NCBI GenBank assembly: GCA_029449235.1
Contig: JANATG010000006.1
Location: 1,860,001-1,924,000, forward strand
Reading direction: 5' to 3'
From: Linnemannia schmuckeri
Taxonomy: Eukaryota > Mortierellomycota > Mortierellomycetes > Mortierellales > Mortierellaceae
DNA length: 64,000 bases
Made by a program: the position numbers and the translations under genes. Shown in pieces: positions 34,018 to 45,700 of this stretch; the first letter of the stretch is position 1, and the number at the start of each line of letters is the position of its first letter. The notes under the pieces were generated by a model. That model did no database searches and was not told where the DNA came from. It saw only the letters and a program-made list of their open reading frames with translations.

Positions 34018-36707
34018 AACAGGAGTTGTTGCTGTTTTTGTTGCTCGAGCTGTTGCTGGTGCAACTCTAGCTGCTGTCGTTCAGACATATGAGTTTCAGC
34101 GGAGACCATTTCGACGGATTGCATTCTACTTGAGGCTTGATGAGGTGCTTGCTGTTGCTGTGCTAGAGTGTTGTTATTGCTGGTGGTGGGTGAGGCAGTG
34201 GCAGTGACAGTGGCGTCTAGATTTCCGTTTTTGTTGTTGTCGTGTCCGATGTTGGCGAGTTGAGTCGAGGCAGCTTGAACTTGAGAAGAGGCAGAGAGAG
34301 TAAGAAAGAGTGAAAGAGAGAAAGAGATAGAGTGGAGAAGGGGAGAGAGATAAAAGTTAGAAAGTGAGTGAGAGGAGTCAGTGACGTGAATTGAGCGTTG
34401 TGAGAGGTGGAGAGGGGAGTTGAGGAAAGAAAGGAAAGACAAGAGGAAGGAGGAAAGAAGAGAAAGGAAAAGAGACAAATGAAGATAGAAAAAAAAAGTG
34501 AGATAATTGGGCAGAAGATGGGTGAAGGGGTGGTGAGGTGAGTGGCCCAAGAGAGGTGAAAGTGAAGTGTATGAAGTGCATGAAGTGTGTGTGAAAAAGG
34601 AAAGAGGGGGAGAAATCATCCGCTTTTGAGTGTCCAGTGTTCATACGTTGGCCTTTGGTTGACTGGTTGACTGGCTGACTGACACTGAGCACGAAACACT
34701 CATTCAAACACGCATACACTCTCACACACTCTCCTTTGCTCGCAAATAGAAAGCAACTTGTAACTCGGAATAGTAAAAAAAGTAAGAAAAGGCATGGGGG
34801 AGGGGAGAACGCAACGAAAATGAATTGGAAAAGAACAGTTATCTTGCTCTTCCTCTTCTTTGTCTTCTTCTTCTCTTCTTCTTGCTCATGTTCTTACATT
34901 ACATCCGACATGGATAGAAGTGGTGCATGGTGCATATATTTTGAAAGCGAGCGTGTGAGTAAGAAGACATCGAACAACAACACAGGATCTGCTTTTTTAC
35001 TCTTTCTGTAAGAGTTAAAAAGGTGGACAGATGAGTTCGAGAAAAAAGAAAAATGGGAAAGAGATGACTCTCCATCTTCTTTGAATCATAACTTTTCATC
35101 CGTCTTGCATCATCATCTCTCTGGTGAAAGAAAGACGACGCGACATTTTTTTTGTTGATGTTGTTGGAGTTCTGTGTGCTGTGTGAGATGCTATACTTTA
35201 TCAAAACCAACACACGACATCTTCATTTTTACCTCTCCCCGCCGAAATGAACGGATGGTCGCTTGTCCGTGAGGTACTATTATTATGTCTGTGTGGTCAT
35301 ATTATTCTTTGCACTATACTTTGTGCTGGTGCTTGTCAAGTCCAATCAAGGTCAAGTGCACATCTTCATCTTTCATACTCTGCTACTACATGACCCGATA
35401 TTCGCCATCGAAATGGTCACCCAAGGAATGTGCGAACTCTGTCTCTCTATGTGTTTTGTCACTCTCTTCTCGTTATCTCTTTGTAACAACACAAACAACA
35501 CGGATCGCCTTTTTTTTACTTCCCATCACATATTTGACGACAACACCGGAAAGACGAAAAAAAGGACAAATTCAAACGATATTGTCAACGGCCCCCATCG
35601 CATGGTTTAACACTCTTCTTCCTTCTTATTAGTGTATCGTCTCGTTCCTATTCATACCTTATAATTTTTTCTCGTTATCTATCTTCTCTCTCTCTGCCTT
35701 GTCATCCATCTCGTTCTTGATGCCATTATTCTCTCTCTCTCTCTCTCTTTTTTTTTTTTTTTTTCTCGTCCGTCTTCTTTGAGCCTACACAAACCCTTCC
35801 CTTCACTGCTCCCTGTCTTTTTTGCCCATTTCCACCGTTCACTTCCTCTTCTTTTTCGTGTTTCTTTCTCCCGCCTTGTTCAGAACTTCTACACAGTCTC
35901 ACACGTAAACCACTCGCCTGCTAGCGTTCAACGGACATCAAGGGTGGAAAAGGAGGAGATCTCAAGAACGGGGCGAGCAAAGTGAAAACGGGAGATATAG
36001 AGACATTTAAGCAGAGAGAAAGATAAAGGGATAGAGGGAGTGTGAACGAGGCCCAAAGCCACCTCAAAGAGAGACAGTTGTCCAACGAAAAACGCAAAGC
36101 AATGCCGCAAAACAAGAAAAATACACACGACGACCCTTTTCCTCTCTTCCCACCTTCTTTTGGTGCTTGTTGTTCATCAACAATAAAAAACCCCCCGACA
36201 CGGTCCAAAAGACCACATAATAGGGACAAAAAGATCGAGAAAAAAAAGGGGGTAGAGAGAGGCAGAGAGGCGAAGAGGAAGTGAGAGATAGGGATGGAGG
36301 GAGATGATTGCGTGTTTGATGAGCGTTGCGGAGAGTTTACCTTCTTGCTGAAGCGCGTTTTCCTGAAAACCTGAGTTGGAAAACTTGGTGTCACTGGTGG
36401 GAATGGTAGTAATAGTGCTGTTGCTGATTGGGGGTCTGTTCGCCACGCCATTGCCTGCATAGATCGGCTGACCTTCCTGACCGAGTTCGTTGGCCTCAAT
36501 ACCTGTTGCTCCGACAAATGCCATCGAGACAGATGATTTGGTCGAAGGAGGGTGGGAGGACGAAGGAGAAGAGGAAGGAGACCAGATAGAAGAAGGAGAG
36601 CGTGAGGATGAGAGTGATGAAGCAGAAGAGATTGACGAAGAAGTGGACGAAGTCGACGAGCGGTGGTGATCTCGCGATCTGGAGTAACGACGAAGCATAG
36701 AAAACAT
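30429..36707 (-). CDS. cAMP-dependent protein kinase (PKA) catalytic subunit with poly-Gln N-terminus
   Basis: AGC kinase of 634 residues. Exons: 36707-36341 (Ser/Thr-rich N-terminus; an in-frame ATG also at 36698), 34279-33405 (phase 1 entry) and 31091-30429 (phase 0). Exon 2 encodes about 110 Gln/Leu residues and then the kinase N-lobe: GTGSFG loop, Lys350 in YAMK. Exon 3 holds Asp444 in YRDLKPEN, Asp462 in DFG, activation-loop Thr476 in TWTLCGTPDYLAPE, and the C-tail ending in FFPGF, an FxxF hydrophobic motif. The kinase joins without gaps at both ends of the second intron. Introns are 2061 and 2313 nt, far larger than all others here. The kinase part is certain; the first exon is inferred from splice phase and is less sure. 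Confidence 0.85.
31092..33404 (-). other. Very long intron of the PKA gene (2313 nt)
   Basis: Bounded by GTAACT-type donor and AATAG acceptor on the minus strand. It separates the kinase segment ending LRKSQ from RFPEHVARFY, which are contiguous in other PKAs, so no coding exon is missing. It contains CA/GT-rich stretches and, at 32366-32460, a CAA/CAG triplet tract on the plus strand. No open frame inside resembles a protein. Confidence 0.85.
32366..32460. repeat. CAA/CAG triplet tract inside the PKA intron
   Basis: On the plus strand this is a run of AAC/AGC triplets. In the PKA pre-mRNA (minus strand) it reads GUU/GCU, complementary to the CAA/CAG codons of the poly-Gln tract in exon 2. 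Confidence 0.8.
33855..34080. repeat. CAG/CAA repeat encoding the PKA poly-Gln tract
   Basis: Mixed CAA and CAG codons on the minus strand broken by CTC/CTA/TTG Leu codons. Runs reach about 18 Gln. Confidence 0.9.
34280..36340 (-). other. Long first intron of the PKA gene (2061 nt, inferred)
   Basis: Proposed between donor GTAAAC (after QQEG codons, phase 1) and acceptor CTCAAG. It contains a CT-repeat/T-run at 35729-35764 and no protein-like frame. If the first exon at 36.7 kb is wrong, this is upstream region instead. Confidence 0.5.
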
Positions 36708-39433
36708 TGGGTTTTTATATTGGGGATTGAAGAGAAAGAACGAAACGAGTGAGGAGGGAGAATGAGAGATGGAGCGAGGATCCAATGGTCAACAGGGGAT
36801 ATTAAAAAAGTGAATTGGGCGGAATGGAAGGTGGATTGAGAGGTAGAGGAAGGAAGAACGGCGAGCAATTAAACTAGAGAGCGGATATGTGTGTGTGCTT
36901 TGTATGAAGAGTGAATGGGGCGAGAATATCGAGAGACGGAGAAAAGAAGACAAGACAAAGAAAGAAAGAAAAGGACCAAGAGATAATGGAAGGGATGGGT
37001 CGAGTGTGTCCTTTTTAAGTTGCGATGATTTGCCTCCTCCCTTCGCCGCTAATATCGTTACTGTAACTAAGAAGAGATGGAGAGGGAAAGGGAGAGGGAA
37101 AGGGAGAGGGAAAGGGGAAAAGAGAAGGCAAGAGCGCGACTAACAGTAACATGTAACAATGTTAGGCGCGTGTTTGAACAAGGACGGTGAGGTGGTTCGG
37201 ATTAACTGGGTGACATGCACTGCGGGGTTAGAACATGATCAAGTCAATCCACACATACATGCATACATTTGCCCAATAATGAACCGTAAAATGAACACAC
37301 TATCCTTCCATGCAATCCACACATACACTGGTAACCAGAGCCTTCCTTTTCTTTACTTCTTCCTTGCTCTGTGGCCGAAATGAAAAGTAAGAAGGGATGA
37401 CCGAAAAGTAGATGAATGGATAAACTGCAACAGCATGCTAACAAAACACACTAACAGAAAGATAGGTCGATTGACAGGGGAAAGGGGGTGGAAAAAAGGG
37501 GGTGGAGATGATAATCGACTCTGTTCCCACGTTGGGTCATGGCGTTTTTGTTTTCTGCACTCTGCAAAGGGCCTGCACTTGTACATGTTTACACAGCCAA
37601 GAAGAGTGTGTTTGTGCGGATCGAGAGTGATGCGAGTGGATGAATGTGCATCTGTATGAGCATCGATTGGACGAAAGGACATGACCCATGGTCGAAGGAT
37701 GGCCAATGGACCAATGTGGATGTGGATAGCTGTCGAAAGATCAAATGGCACCATTGTCTCGCTACTCATGCGTGATCTCTTCTCTCCGTTCTTTTTATTA
37801 TTATTATTTGCCATTCAAGCACTTTCGTACACAGACAGACAGGCAGCAGATTTGTAAAAAAGGTCTTCCTCCTCGGTCTACTCTCATTCCCCCTCTCCTC
37901 TTTCATTGCCTTCTCACGATGCAATACTATCTGCCTTGCCCTTTGCTGCTTACCCATCAGGGTGTGACAAATAAAAACAAAGAAGACAGACAACCACTTC
38001 TTGCTTGGCAAAGAGAAAATAAACAAACGAGAAGAGCGTGCTGAGAAGAGCGTGCTGAGAAGGAGCGGATGTAAATGGTGTTGGGCTACATACAAGGAAT
38101 GGGTAGGTTGAGTCATGGGATGGAGTCAATAAAAGGAAACCCATTCCAAGGTACATGATTATTACATGTGCAATGATAGGGCCTGAATGTGGTTTTCATT
38201 TCGTTCATACATACATAAACACACTTATACTCGTCCCCTCGTGCCCCTCGATCCCCCCTTGACCACCAATGGTTAATTAATAGACAACGCGACCTTAACA
38301 GCACGCTTCCTTCATTTTTCTTTTTCTCGAAAAAACAAGGCGCATATCATTTATAAAATGGATGGATGGAAGCGACAGGACAGGATAAAATAGGAATGAA
38401 AAAATGAATGCACGAGAGAGGCTCTACCACTCCCCCTTCCATTCATTGTACACTACTACCAACTATCCCGTGTCCTCATTCTTTTCAATCTTTTCACTTC
38501 CCACTCCACTAATCCAACACTCTAACTGCTCACTGTCTCCTTAATTCTTTTTATTCCCCATTCTGTACTCTTCAACGCTCTAACCACCCACTCTCTCCCA
38601 TCAACCGCCGCTTCGAAGTTCATACTACTCGTTCGTGCATGTTGATGCTGATGTTTGTTTGGTTTTTTACTTTTTTTTTTATTTTATTTTTTTTTTTGGC
38701 GTTTGCTTGTTTGCATTAAAAATGCTGATTACATTTTGCATGTGGTGGTGTTGGTGTTGAGTGGTCACGTCCAATGCTCATTCGTGCAATGACGAAACCG
38801 AGCTCATGTCCTTCACCTACCTCGGTCTCTGCTGCACCATGATCGTTACTTTCGATCTCCTCTCTCCTGTCTGTTTTCTTTTTTTTTTTCCTGTACCGTA
38901 CATGTACCCTTTAGTGCATACCATACCTTCACCTCTACCCCATTTCCGAAAGTACACGGTATATATCGCTCATCCTTTTGACCTCATGAACTATCCGACA
39001 GATTGCGATGACGCTGTTTGTCTCTTTCTTCGTCATCGCTTTTTTATTTTTACACTGCGGAGGGGAACCTTTAGTCCTAATGGCGCTTTCCTTGCGACAA
39101 GTGAAATGATAATTTCGATGGTCTGAACGAATCATTTAGGTGGATAAAAAGTGGGAAGTGAAGAAGTAGAGAGGTGGAAGAAAAAACCAGAAAAAGAAAA
39201 GAAAACAAAGAGAGAATCCATTGAAAGGGTAACCGGCGAAAGAGAAGGTGTATGTAGATCACCTCATCCCTCCTCTCATTCTCTCTCCCACAAAAACTCG
39301 AAAAATGAAATTTCGGGGAAAAATGGAGGCGGTGAACCGTGCACATGATCACAGCGCCATCAAAATAGAAAATAAAAAAAAGCCCAACAACGCTGATGCC
39401 TAGGATGGGTGAGAAGAAAAAGAAATAGCGTAC
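36708..39433. other. Region upstream of PKA exon 1
   Basis: No gene is recognised. A 12-nt tandem repeat (GAGAGGGAAAGG, three copies) lies at 37080-37115 and a 14-nt GAAGAGCGTGCTGA-type duplication at about 38033-38062. T-rich tracts are near 38665-38697. If the exon at 39434-39539 belongs to PKA, this is further intron. Confidence 0.45.
37080..37115. repeat. Three tandem copies of a 12-nt purine unit
   Basis: The unit GAGAGGGAAAGG is repeated three times without change and continues as degenerate purine sequence. Confidence 0.85.
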
Positions 39434-39539
39434 CTTCACTATGGTCGGTCTCCATATCGATATCGTCGTTGTCGGTATAATTGTGGTGTGTTGACTTATT
39501 GCGGATGGTCTTGTCCAAGACCTTGTTGAGTAGAGACAT
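39434..39539 (-). CDS. Candidate alternative first coding exon of the PKA gene
   Basis: An ATG at 39539 opens 35 codons starting MSLLNKVLDKTIRNK and ending in an acidic DNDDIDMETDHSE stretch. A good GTACGC donor follows in phase 1. No other downstream minus-strand exon before the PKA gene fits. The phase equals that of the exon at 36.3 kb, so it could join directly to 34279 and give a shorter N-terminus. The first 12 residues could form an amphipathic helix. It might instead belong to an unrecognised gene. Confidence 0.4.
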
Positions 39540-40098
39540 TATTCTCTTAGTCTTGAGAGAAGGAAGAAAGGAAAAGAGAGGGAGGAGTATTGATAGAGCC
39601 TGACGAGTCAGAATGAAAGGAATGTCGATGCAAAGCAGAAAGTGAAAGAGTGATTAAGTGAGTAGAATGAATACGAGTTGAAATGAGTAATTGTAGATGA
39701 GTTCTTGTCCTGAAGCAGGCAGTAGTAATGCTGTTGATGGTGTTGCTGGTGTTGTTGCAGTGAGAAAAGTGGGAAGGAGAGTTGACCTGCTCAAGGTCAA
39801 AAGACATGCTTTTTCCCCTCGTCATTGTTTCTGTAATTATTTAAGCAGTCACTTCACTAAGCGAAAAGCGCGTGTCGCGTCAAGCGCAAAATGACGAAGG
39901 CAAAAGACGACCTATGCGGACGATTCACTCCTCAGCGAGAATTGTTATTATTGTTGAAAGATAGTGTACAATGGTTTAATGCTTGACATTAATAAACATT
40001 AAATAACAAATGAAAGGAAGGAAAAAAGAGGATATACGGTGGTAAATATGCAAAAGTGGAGACGCTACATCAAAAAAAAGAACAGACCATCTTCTTGT
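39540..40098. other. Intergenic region, no gene seen
   Basis: This lies between the candidate first exon and the 3' end of the MFS transporter. It contains the likely promoter of the exon (GA-rich, no clear TATA) and AATAAA-like sequence near 39990 for the transporter. Confidence 0.4.
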
Positions 40099-42477
40099 TT
40101 AAGCGGCCATGTGGATCTCAGAGGCATCCAAGATACGGGTCTTGCGGACGAGGAGCGAAAAGAGGAAGGCAGCGCAAGCGATGGGCGTAATGCACTTGAA
40201 GATGAACTGGAAGGTATCGACATAGACACCAATGACCGCAGCCTTGGACAATTCAGGCATGATCTGGACATTGGTAATCGCCTTCTCAATGTTGTACTTA
40301 GCGGCATCTGCAAGGACAGAGGCGGGGAGTTTCAAAAGTTCCTTGTTGAAGTGGTTGTTGAAAAGGGCCGAGCACATCGCAATTCCGATACCGCCTCCGA
40401 TACTGTTCATGAATCCGCACAGGGCAGTGACAACCGCCATATCCTCCTTCTCGACTGCAGCCTGGGCAGCCAACATGCAGGTCTGCAAGATCAGACCGAT
40501 TCCAAGACCAACAATCAACAAGAAACCGATCTGCTGGCCCATGCCCGAGTTAGCATCGAACAACATGCAGAGACCGATACCGACGGACATCATGGTGGTG
40601 CCCAACCAGATGAAAATGCGGTAGTCACCGACAATACCCATCAAGGCGCCCGAAGCAATCGACGAGGCGACAAGACCGAGGACCATCGGCAACAACTTGA
40701 GACCAGAGGCAGTGGCGGATGAGCCCAAGACGACCTGGAAGTAGATGGGGCAGTAAAAGATGACTCCCAAGAACCCCATGCCGGTCAAAAAGTTGACACC
40801 GAAGAGGATGGCAACGGTAGGGTTGAGGAACAGTCTGGGGGGAATGATGGCCTCAATTGCCTTGGACTCAACCCACATCAAGATAGCAATCAAGAGGGCG
40901 GCAACGCAGAAGAGAACAATGATGACGGGCGAGTTCCAAGCGTAGTCGACACCACCCCAGGTGATGGGAAGCAACAGGCAGATGACGGCGGCAATGACCA
41001 GGAAGGTACCATAGAAATCGATACGGGCCAACTGCTCCTTGAGGTTCTGTCTCTCAAAAGGCAAGTTCAAGAACAAGAGAACTGAGGCGATGGTGACAAG
41101 ACCGAGGGGCAAATTGATGAGGAAGCACCAGCGCCAGGTGGCCTGCTCAACAAAGACACCTCCGAGCAAAGGGCCGACGACGGACGAGATACCAAAGACA
41201 CTCCAGATGACCGACTGATATTTGGCGCGTTCCTCCAGAGCGAAGATATCCGAAATGATGATGAGGACGATCGAGAGAAGACCCGAACCACCGAGGCCTT
41301 GAATGGCGCGGAATACAATGAGCATGGTCATCGTCTGCGCACCTCCAGCACCGGCCGATCCGACCATAAATGTCACACAGGCGAAGAGGATCATGATCTT
41401 GCGGCCAAAGATGTCACTGAATTTACCTATTAGTTTATAAACAAGATGAATGAAAAGGAGTGAGTATGGCTGGCAGGTAAAGAAAGAGCATCGTGTGGCG
41501 AGGATATGGTTCATTGCGCCCATTCGAATAAGGATGGCTCACATACCATAGAGGGGCTGGAAGGCGTCTGGTGATAACAAAGGGGAAAAAAGGAAAAAAG
41601 AAAATGGAAAAGACAATTCCGAGATTAGTGTCGCGCAATGACCTCTGGGAGGCTGGAGTGCATATCAACAAAGTGCGCGGGGACCAAGAGGGGAAGTGAA
41701 AGGACTTACTGTAAGTGAGCAAGTAAGCTGTAGCAACCCAACTCATCTGGTTCTGAGCTTCAAAGTCGGAGGCGATCTTGGGAAGAGCAGTGGCGATAAT
41801 AGTACCGTCCAAACTGGCCAAGAAGGTAGCCATTGCCAATCTGGTATCATAAGAAGAGAGCCAGATAGAGAGATATAGATGGTTAGTGGTTCATTCTAAA
41901 TTGCATTATTTTTTTTTCTTCTTGGATGTATGAGGTCGTGTAAACAAAATAGGAGAAGCGGGAGGAGAGAGTAGCCACTGAAAAATGAATAATGAGGGTA
42001 GCACAAAGTTCTGTTGGCAAAATAAAACAAGGCGAGCACAGACGATGATGTGGTTGGGGTTGAACAAAGAATGTCTTATTTTTGGTTTTTAGTAGTAACA
42101 ACGGCATAGCAGGGAAATGGACGAAGAGGGAGTTGTAGGAATCACATAGATGGCCATTCGTTTGCAAGGAAAAGAAGAAAGTAGTAGGGATAGATTCTTT
42201 GAAGGGGCGAGAGAGAAAGAAAGAGAGAGCGAAGCGGCCACATAAAATAGAAGCTCACTCGCTTGCTCAATAGACGAGCAAAGGTAATAAAAAAGACGTA
42301 CCCGATAAAGAGGAGGATGGCCGCGCGCTTGGAGATGGCGGGGGCCTTGTCGGCCTCCTGGCGCTCAATATCGAGGCTGGAAACCTCAGCTTTGCCGCTG
42401 TGGACGGATCCGACCTTTTTGACGGCCATCTGGATGTTGTCGTTCTGGGTCGTCTCTGAGTTGATCGACGAAGCCAT
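40099..42477 (-). CDS. MFS drug:H+ antiporter, 14 TM (DHA2 type)
   Basis: Plasma-membrane multidrug or toxin efflux transporter of 551 residues. Exons: 42477-42302, 41840-41710, 41567-41547 (21 nt) and 41426-40099; all phases close. The N-terminal 45 residues are hydrophilic and cytoplasmic. TM1 carries the DHA2 motif LDGTIIATALPKI. The microexon encodes NAFQPLY, completing the family's usual LLTYxAFQPLYGKxSDIFGRK stretch across three exons. Long hydrophobic helices continue to the C-terminus, which ends in LDASEIHMAA. The family exports drugs, siderophores or amino acids; the substrate is unknown. No biosynthetic cluster is adjacent. Confidence 0.92.
41547..41567 (-). other. 21-nt microexon of the MFS gene
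   Basis: Between a CACCAG acceptor and a GTATGT donor. It supplies two nucleotides of one codon, six whole codons and one nucleotide of the next, and it is required to rebuild the conserved family motif. Confidence 0.85.
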
Positions 42478-42693
42478 TGCTGTTGTTACTGTAGGATATA
42501 TAGGTTAAGCGGTTTAAGGTGTTTTTTAGTGTGGTGAAACAAAGGTGTGTGATGGGTGAAGTAAGACGAGTATGCTGGAATTGGCCAGTCGAGAGAGACA
42601 AAATTAAAGAGTGAAGGTGAAGGTGATGAAGACGAAGAGAGAAGTGAGGAATAAAGAAAAAAAAACACAAAAAAGGAGAATTGGAGGCGGGTT

Positions 42694-42701
42694 CTTTTAT
42701 A
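42694..42701 (-). promoter_or_regulatory. Candidate TATA box of the MFS gene
   Basis: TATAAAAG on the minus strand, about 220 nt upstream of the ATG, followed by pyrimidine-rich sequence. Confidence 0.35.
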
Positions 42702-45700
42702 GAAAAAGAAAGACGAGTTCGATCGGGGCGGAAGAGAGAGTCAGAGAGTCAAGCAGAGAAAAACAACACAAACAAGTAGGAGCTTGATTTGCTTTTTTTC
42801 TTTTTTCATTTACAGTTTTTTTTTGCGTGCGCATCTGTTCGTTTGTTGGCTGTTCGATTCAATTCTAATTCTAAAATAAAGATATTAAGGAACATGCGAT
42901 GCGATTTAAACGATATGTCCGTGTCAATCCGGTTATTTGACCGCAACCATGACAGTCAGAGCGAGGTTGTCCTCCCTTCTCCCTCATATTGTTTTGCTCA
43001 GTTTTCATACTGCGACACATACACACATACGTAGACAAAACACTCGCGTTGGAATTGGCCAATGTCCAAAAACGGGTTTGGCAGTCGATTAGTGCTCAGG
43101 GAGAGAAGCGTGTGAGGAGGATATGGAAATAGGGACTACATTTCAGAGTACAGAAAAAGCAGAAAAACAGGGATAGGAGAGAACAAACGATGGATGTATG
43201 ATGATGTGCCATAGAGGGGATCAGGGGGAGAAGGATTACACGAAGAACAATAGGGATTGGGAAAGGGGCCAAGCGGTAAAAAAAAAAAAAAAAAAAAAAA
43301 AAGGGAAGCAAATAAGGGTGTGACATAGTGACCCGCAGTGAGCCAGAGGGGCACAGTTGTTTGTTGTTTGATGTTTGGTGCTATTGGTCATGAAAGGTGA
43401 CGATGATGAGTGGACTGTGTGCGCACTGCAAAAGCAAAAAGATAATGGTGATGATAAAAGGTACGTTGGACGATCGTGCCTTGGTACCTTTCTGACTCGG
43501 TAGCAGTTTGGTACTAATGCCTATGTTGAATATGGTATCATCTGTAAGATGTGGACTGAAAACCAGTTTCAGCAAGGATCTCTCATGAGCACCCAGGACA
43601 ATAAATGGATGGCATAAGTGAGCCATAGGTCTTGGTCGATATTAGAAAGAGGTGATATTCCTAGAAATATCAAGCAATCGCCCTGATTGCACAAAAAACT
43701 TTAGGGAGGCAGAGTAGAACGATAAAATGAATACGCCCATCGGTCGATCAGGAAAGACATAGCGCATGTGTCCTCATTCATCATCCTCACCACCCTTCCC
43801 CTATAGTTTCCAAGCTGGCTCCTGGCACCTTCGTTATCTGCTGATCCACACTTTCAACTTCTTTTCTCTCACCTGTCATCAATGCCTTTTATTTTTCTTC
43901 CTTGAACAACTATCACTTCAAGATTGGCCGACAGGTGTCATATTTCCCTCACTGGAGTGCTGCTGAATTAACAGGGCTCTGAGTATCTCAGGGCTATTTC
44001 AGACAGACACATTTCTCGAAATGTGCCCGACAAGGATGAGGGGATACCAATTGGGCTTGTTTCCTCGATATGAGTTTGAACAGATTAAGAATGCTTTTTG
44101 CCCTGCAGAAAACCGGTTTTTAGCAATAATATCTGATTTCTGATCGAAGAGGCTGATTTCTTCTTTTCCCAGCGCACAAAAACCGGTTTGTCACACACAC
44201 CTCAATACTCTCACCACTAGCACGCCTGGCTAAGAAACCACTCACTCCCCTTCTGCTTCCTCTTTTTCTGTCCCTGCAGTACGTGTGCCTTTTTTCTCTT
44301 TCACTCACACCTGTTCCTTCTCTCTTCTATCCCTCTCAAAAGAAGAAAGAAAAAGAAGAAGGATCCCTAAAAGGCACATCATAATAACCGGAGTAAGGAT
44401 GAAGCTTACGTCCTTAAACTAGTGCAATAGTCAAATGGTTTCGCTTTCTTAGGTTCTGCGCAATCTATACAAAACAAGGAGCCAACCAAACAAGATTCAT
44501 TTCTTCCAGACGTCGACTCACTCGTACGAAATCCTCCGCTGTTTCCCCCCCTTTCTGTTCCGGATCAAGCCCATTTTGGTCGTCTTCCTACTTCCTGATC
44601 GAAGAAAAAATAATAAACATCATGAACAGTGGGGTGGCTGGTAGAACGGATCATTCCGCACTGGGTGAACTAGCTGCGTACAACCACAGTGTTTTCCTCT
44701 TTCTTTTCCTGAATGCTTAGAAGACAAACGAGTGGCTAAAAGCAAACTAGACAAACAAGCGCGGTCATTTTCTCATAAAGTATCGATTCATCAGTGGTGA
44801 TGTCGTGAACACGTACCCGATAATCATACTTTTGCTGTATAACATCTTCTTCCTCTCCTCAACATCATCAGCAGCAACTTAGCGCCCGCGCGCGTGCCTC
44901 GCCGAAATAATATAAGGATGTGACCAAAAATAAAAGACAAGCTCATTCTTGTTTTTTGTTCTTCTCGTCAAGCTGGCTGGCAGGCTCTTGACACCAGACT
45001 ACTACAGTATTGCTCCCCAAAAATGGACGCAATCAAAACAAAAGAGCAAAAACCAGAGAAAAAAAGATGGAAATCAAGCAATGAGTTAGGAACGCTCTGT
45101 TGAGCTAGAATTGCTTTTTCTTTTGTTGTGGGATGGCCCATGCCGCGGACGGGCGGTTGTGCCTCATCATCAACATGTGCCACAGAAATGAGACCAGGCC
45201 AGGAAGAAAGGTAAGAAAACAAGAATAGAAAAAATTAAGCAAGCGATATTTCTGTGTGTGACAAACTAGTTTTTTGCTTCTTAGAACTAATAAAACAAAG
45301 GAACGAAGGTGTTCATCACTATTGTCCTCATCGCCTCATTGTTGAGAACTTCTTTTCCGTTATTCCCTACCATTTAAGAAACGAGATGAGAAGAAGAGAT
45401 GGTACGTAACGTGTAGAAGATAAGTTGTAAGATAAAAGGGATAAAGTTGGTTGGTGATGTAAAGTGACAAGGAAGAGGGAGGGTGAGAGGCTCTGAATCT
45501 GCTACCAGGATGCATGCTTGGAAACTCTCAACACTTGGTGTGTTCTTTTACCTCTATGGGCCCTACCACTTCCCAAGATAAAGACGCGAACGCGACGAAG
45601 AAAGGGAGGTGCATGTGTAGTCCTCGAGTGCCTCTTTGCTCCTTGTTTCCTAGGGACGTAAAGAGACGGAAGTATGCTAATCCAGTCCCTCTTGCAACAG

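Noticed and set aside
33713..34207. Val-rich plus-strand frame over the PKA poly-Gln exon
   Set aside because: Antisense reading of CAG/CAA codons; no independent support.
34280..34619. Upstream open frame of PKA exon 2 starting MISPPLSFF
   Set aside because: Composition matches pyrimidine-rich intron; a CAAG acceptor at 34280 in the right phase is a better boundary.
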